NCBI RefSeq assembly: GCF_000760515.2
Contig: NW_013546278.1
Coordinates: 1 to 32,179, forward strand
DNA: 32,179 nucleotides
Source: Mitosporidium daphniae
Taxonomy: Eukaryota > Microsporidia
Reading direction: 5' to 3'
Positions 30,341-32,179 of this stretch are shown here, in pieces; positions within the stretch are counted from its first letter, which is position 1; each line of letters starts with the position of its first letter. The translations under genes and the position numbers were made by a program. The notes beneath the pieces were generated by a model. It made no database searches and had not been told where the DNA came from. It saw only the letters and a list, made by a program, of their open reading frames with translations.

Positions 30341-32179
30341 ATGAATTGGGGTCGCCTACGTGCATCTCTCTCTTTGAGACGGTTTTATTCCAAGTTTACT
30401 ATTGTTGATCACTCTTATGATGCTGTTGTCGTTGGTGCTGGCGGTGCTGGACTTAGAGCCGCATTTGGACTTGCCCAGGCTGGGTTTAACGTCGCCTGCG
30501 TTTCAAAACTCTTTCCAACCCGTTCACACACCGTTGCTGCACAGGGAGGCGTCAATGCCGCGCTTGGAAACATGGGCCCGGATGATTGGCGTTGGCATAT
30601 GTACGATACTGTGAAAGGCTCCGATTGGCTTGGAGATCAAGACGCCATCCATTACATGTGTAAAGAAGCGCCTCGTACCGTTATCGAGCTCGAGCATTAT
30701 GGCGTTCCGTTTTCGAGGACACCTTCCGGGACAATATATCAACGCGCTTTTGGGGGGCAGTCTTTGAACTATGGAAAGGGCGGTCAGGCCTACCGCTGTG
30801 CTGCCGTTGCTGACCGCACTGGGCATTCAATTCTTCATACGCTTTATGGCCAAGCTCTTCGTCATAAGACAAAATTTTTTGTCGAGTACTTTGTCCTTGA
30901 CTTAATTATGGACGAAGATGGCTCATGTCGTGGTGTCATTGCCCTAAGCATGGAGGATGGCACCATTCACCGCTTTTTCTCCTCTTCTGTTGTTTTGGCA
31001 ACCGGAGGATATGGGAGGGCCTATTTCTCTTGTACTTCCGCCCACACGTGTACTGGAGATGGAACCGCAATGGTTTCCAGAGCTGGGCTACCGCTGCAAG
31101 ATTTGGAGTTTGTTCAGTTTCACCCGACAGGCATATATGGTTCAGGATGTCTTATCACTGAGGGGTGCAGAGGGGAAGGTGGATTCCTTTTGAATGCAAA
31201 CGGTGAACCTTTCATGGCTAGATATGCGCCTACAGCCAAGGACCTTGCATCGCGAGATATCGTTTCTCGAGCCATGACTATTGAGATTGCGGAAGGCCGA
31301 GGAGTGGGTCCTGAAAAAGATCACATCCTGCTCCAACTGTCCCATCTTCCTAGCGAAGTTCTAAAGGAGCGACTTCCTGGAATTTCTGAAACGGCAGCCA
31401 TATTTGCTGGTGTTGATGTCACCAAGGAGCCCATTCCCGTGTTGCCAACTGTCCATTACAACATGGGCGGAATTCCGACGCGCTACACTGGGCAAGTTCT
31501 TACAGCGGATAAGTCTACCGGTATTGCCTTCTAATCCTATCAAATAGGAAAGGAAACGTTAGTTTCAGGTCTATATGCTGCCGGAGAGGCTGCGTGTGTC
31601 TCTGTGCATGGGGCTAATAGACTGGGAGCCAACTCATTATTGGATATTGTGGTCTTTGGCCGTGCCTGTGCTCAACATATCCAAGAGACAACGAAACCTG
31701 GAGGTAAATCTGGAGGTAGAGTGGGTGTATATACTTTTCTTTAGCATCAGTAAAGGTCGCTTCGGTCGATGATCCTTCGTCAAGCACATTCAAGACCTTG
31801 CAGAATTTAGAGAATCTGCTTTCCTCGAAGGGCGATCTTTCGACAGCCCAAATTCGGCTTGCTATGCAAAAAACTATGCAAAAATATGCTGCGGTGTTCA
31901 GAACACAAGAAACCCTTGACCAAGGTTCAAAGGAAATCCTTGAAGTTGCACAGCAGTTGAAACGACTCAAAATCTCGGACACTTCTTTGATTTGGTATTT
32001 TTCCACTTCTTTTATCTAGGAACTCTGAATTGATCGAGATGCTTGAGCTACAAAATTTGATGACCAATGCAGTGCAGACAATGTTTGCTGCGCGTGAGAG
32101 AAAAGAGTCTAGAGGCGCCCATGCAAGAGAAGACTACAAAGAACGCGATGACGAGCGATTCCTCAAACATACCAAATCA
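30341..32179 (+). CDS. SDHA: Succinate dehydrogenase flavoprotein subunit (SDHA), 3' end outside window
   Basis: Catalytic subunit of complex II: oxidises succinate to fumarate and passes electrons to FAD, in the mitochondrial inner membrane. The N-terminus [17 protein letters not shown] is a classical presequence with a likely cleavage site, so the ATG at 30341 is chosen over ATGs further upstream. Next come the FAD-binding [22 protein letters not shown] (with the His that carries FAD covalently), [22 protein letters not shown] and [21 protein letters not shown] near the end holds an active-site Arg. Exons are 30341-31520, 31548-31715, 31745-31994 and 32020 onward; introns are 27, 29 and 25 nt. 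A second donor 12 nt earlier than 31716 would also keep frame. Perhaps 60-80 residues are missing at the edge. Confidence 0.96.

Overview
The window is nuclear DNA from a very compact eukaryote, most likely an early-diverging fungus or fungal relative (rozellid or basal microsporidian grade). Evidence for the fungal side: a Dam1-like DASH subunit, the GNA1 step towards UDP-GlcNAc and chitin, Dbp3, and fungal-type general machinery. Working mitochondria are indicated by the succinate dehydrogenase flavoprotein (SDHA), a twin CX9C cytochrome oxidase assembly protein (CMC2) and a tRNase Z with a targeting-like N-terminus. The exact lineage is inference; nothing here names a species. ATG-to-ATG gaps are often 40-70 bp and convergent genes end 1-20 bp apart or overlap.

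The key to reading the window is its introns. I placed 49 introns in 17 genes by matching protein families and checking codon phase across every junction; 47 are 23-39 nt long, nearly all GT...TAG. Plain ORF calling therefore breaks most genes into pieces. Two introns are outliers: 67 nt in RNase Z and 126 nt in primase.

Layout, left to right. 1-2024: the 3' end of a protein kinase gene, then three small unrecognised genes on the minus strand with short introns. 2025-3693: SHQ1 (H/ACA RNP assembly) and a small ORF. 3694-6018: HSP90 with a heat-shock-like element. 6172-9380: GNA1, an unusual zinc-ribbon/CMGC-like kinase, an unknown multi-pass membrane protein, and tRNA-Asn directly in front of its ATG. 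9469-13172: a UIM-containing small protein, TAF11, proteasome alpha subunit PSMA3, Dam1-like, and U1-C. 13279-15543: a RibD/DHFR-like reductase, a small basic protein, and a membrane-anchored protein. 15586-17669: tRNase Z and TRAPP subunit Trs31, divergent. 17864-22463: primase PRI1 and MCM4, divergent, a replication pair on a 58-bp shared promoter. 22464-23914: a gene-poor stretch I could not resolve. 23915-26329: CMC2, CDK7/Kin28, an unknown gene and THOC7. 26346-30098: an ASPM-like calponin-homology protein, DBP3 and an unknown protein. 30129-32179: a TG microsatellite, then SDHA running off the end.

The genes cover housekeeping: chaperone (HSP90), transcription initiation and mRNP export (TAF11, CDK7, THOC7), splicing (U1-C), tRNA 3' processing, ribosome and snoRNP biogenesis (DBP3, SHQ1), replication (PRI1, MCM4), spindle and kinetochore (ASPM-like, Dam1-like), vesicle tethering (Trs31) and respiration. 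No transposon, CRISPR array, virus or toxin gene was seen. The most unusual points are the ultra-short introns, the co-occurrence of Dam1-like and ASPM-like genes, the kinase with altered HRD and DFG motifs, and the pol III terminator that touches a start codon.
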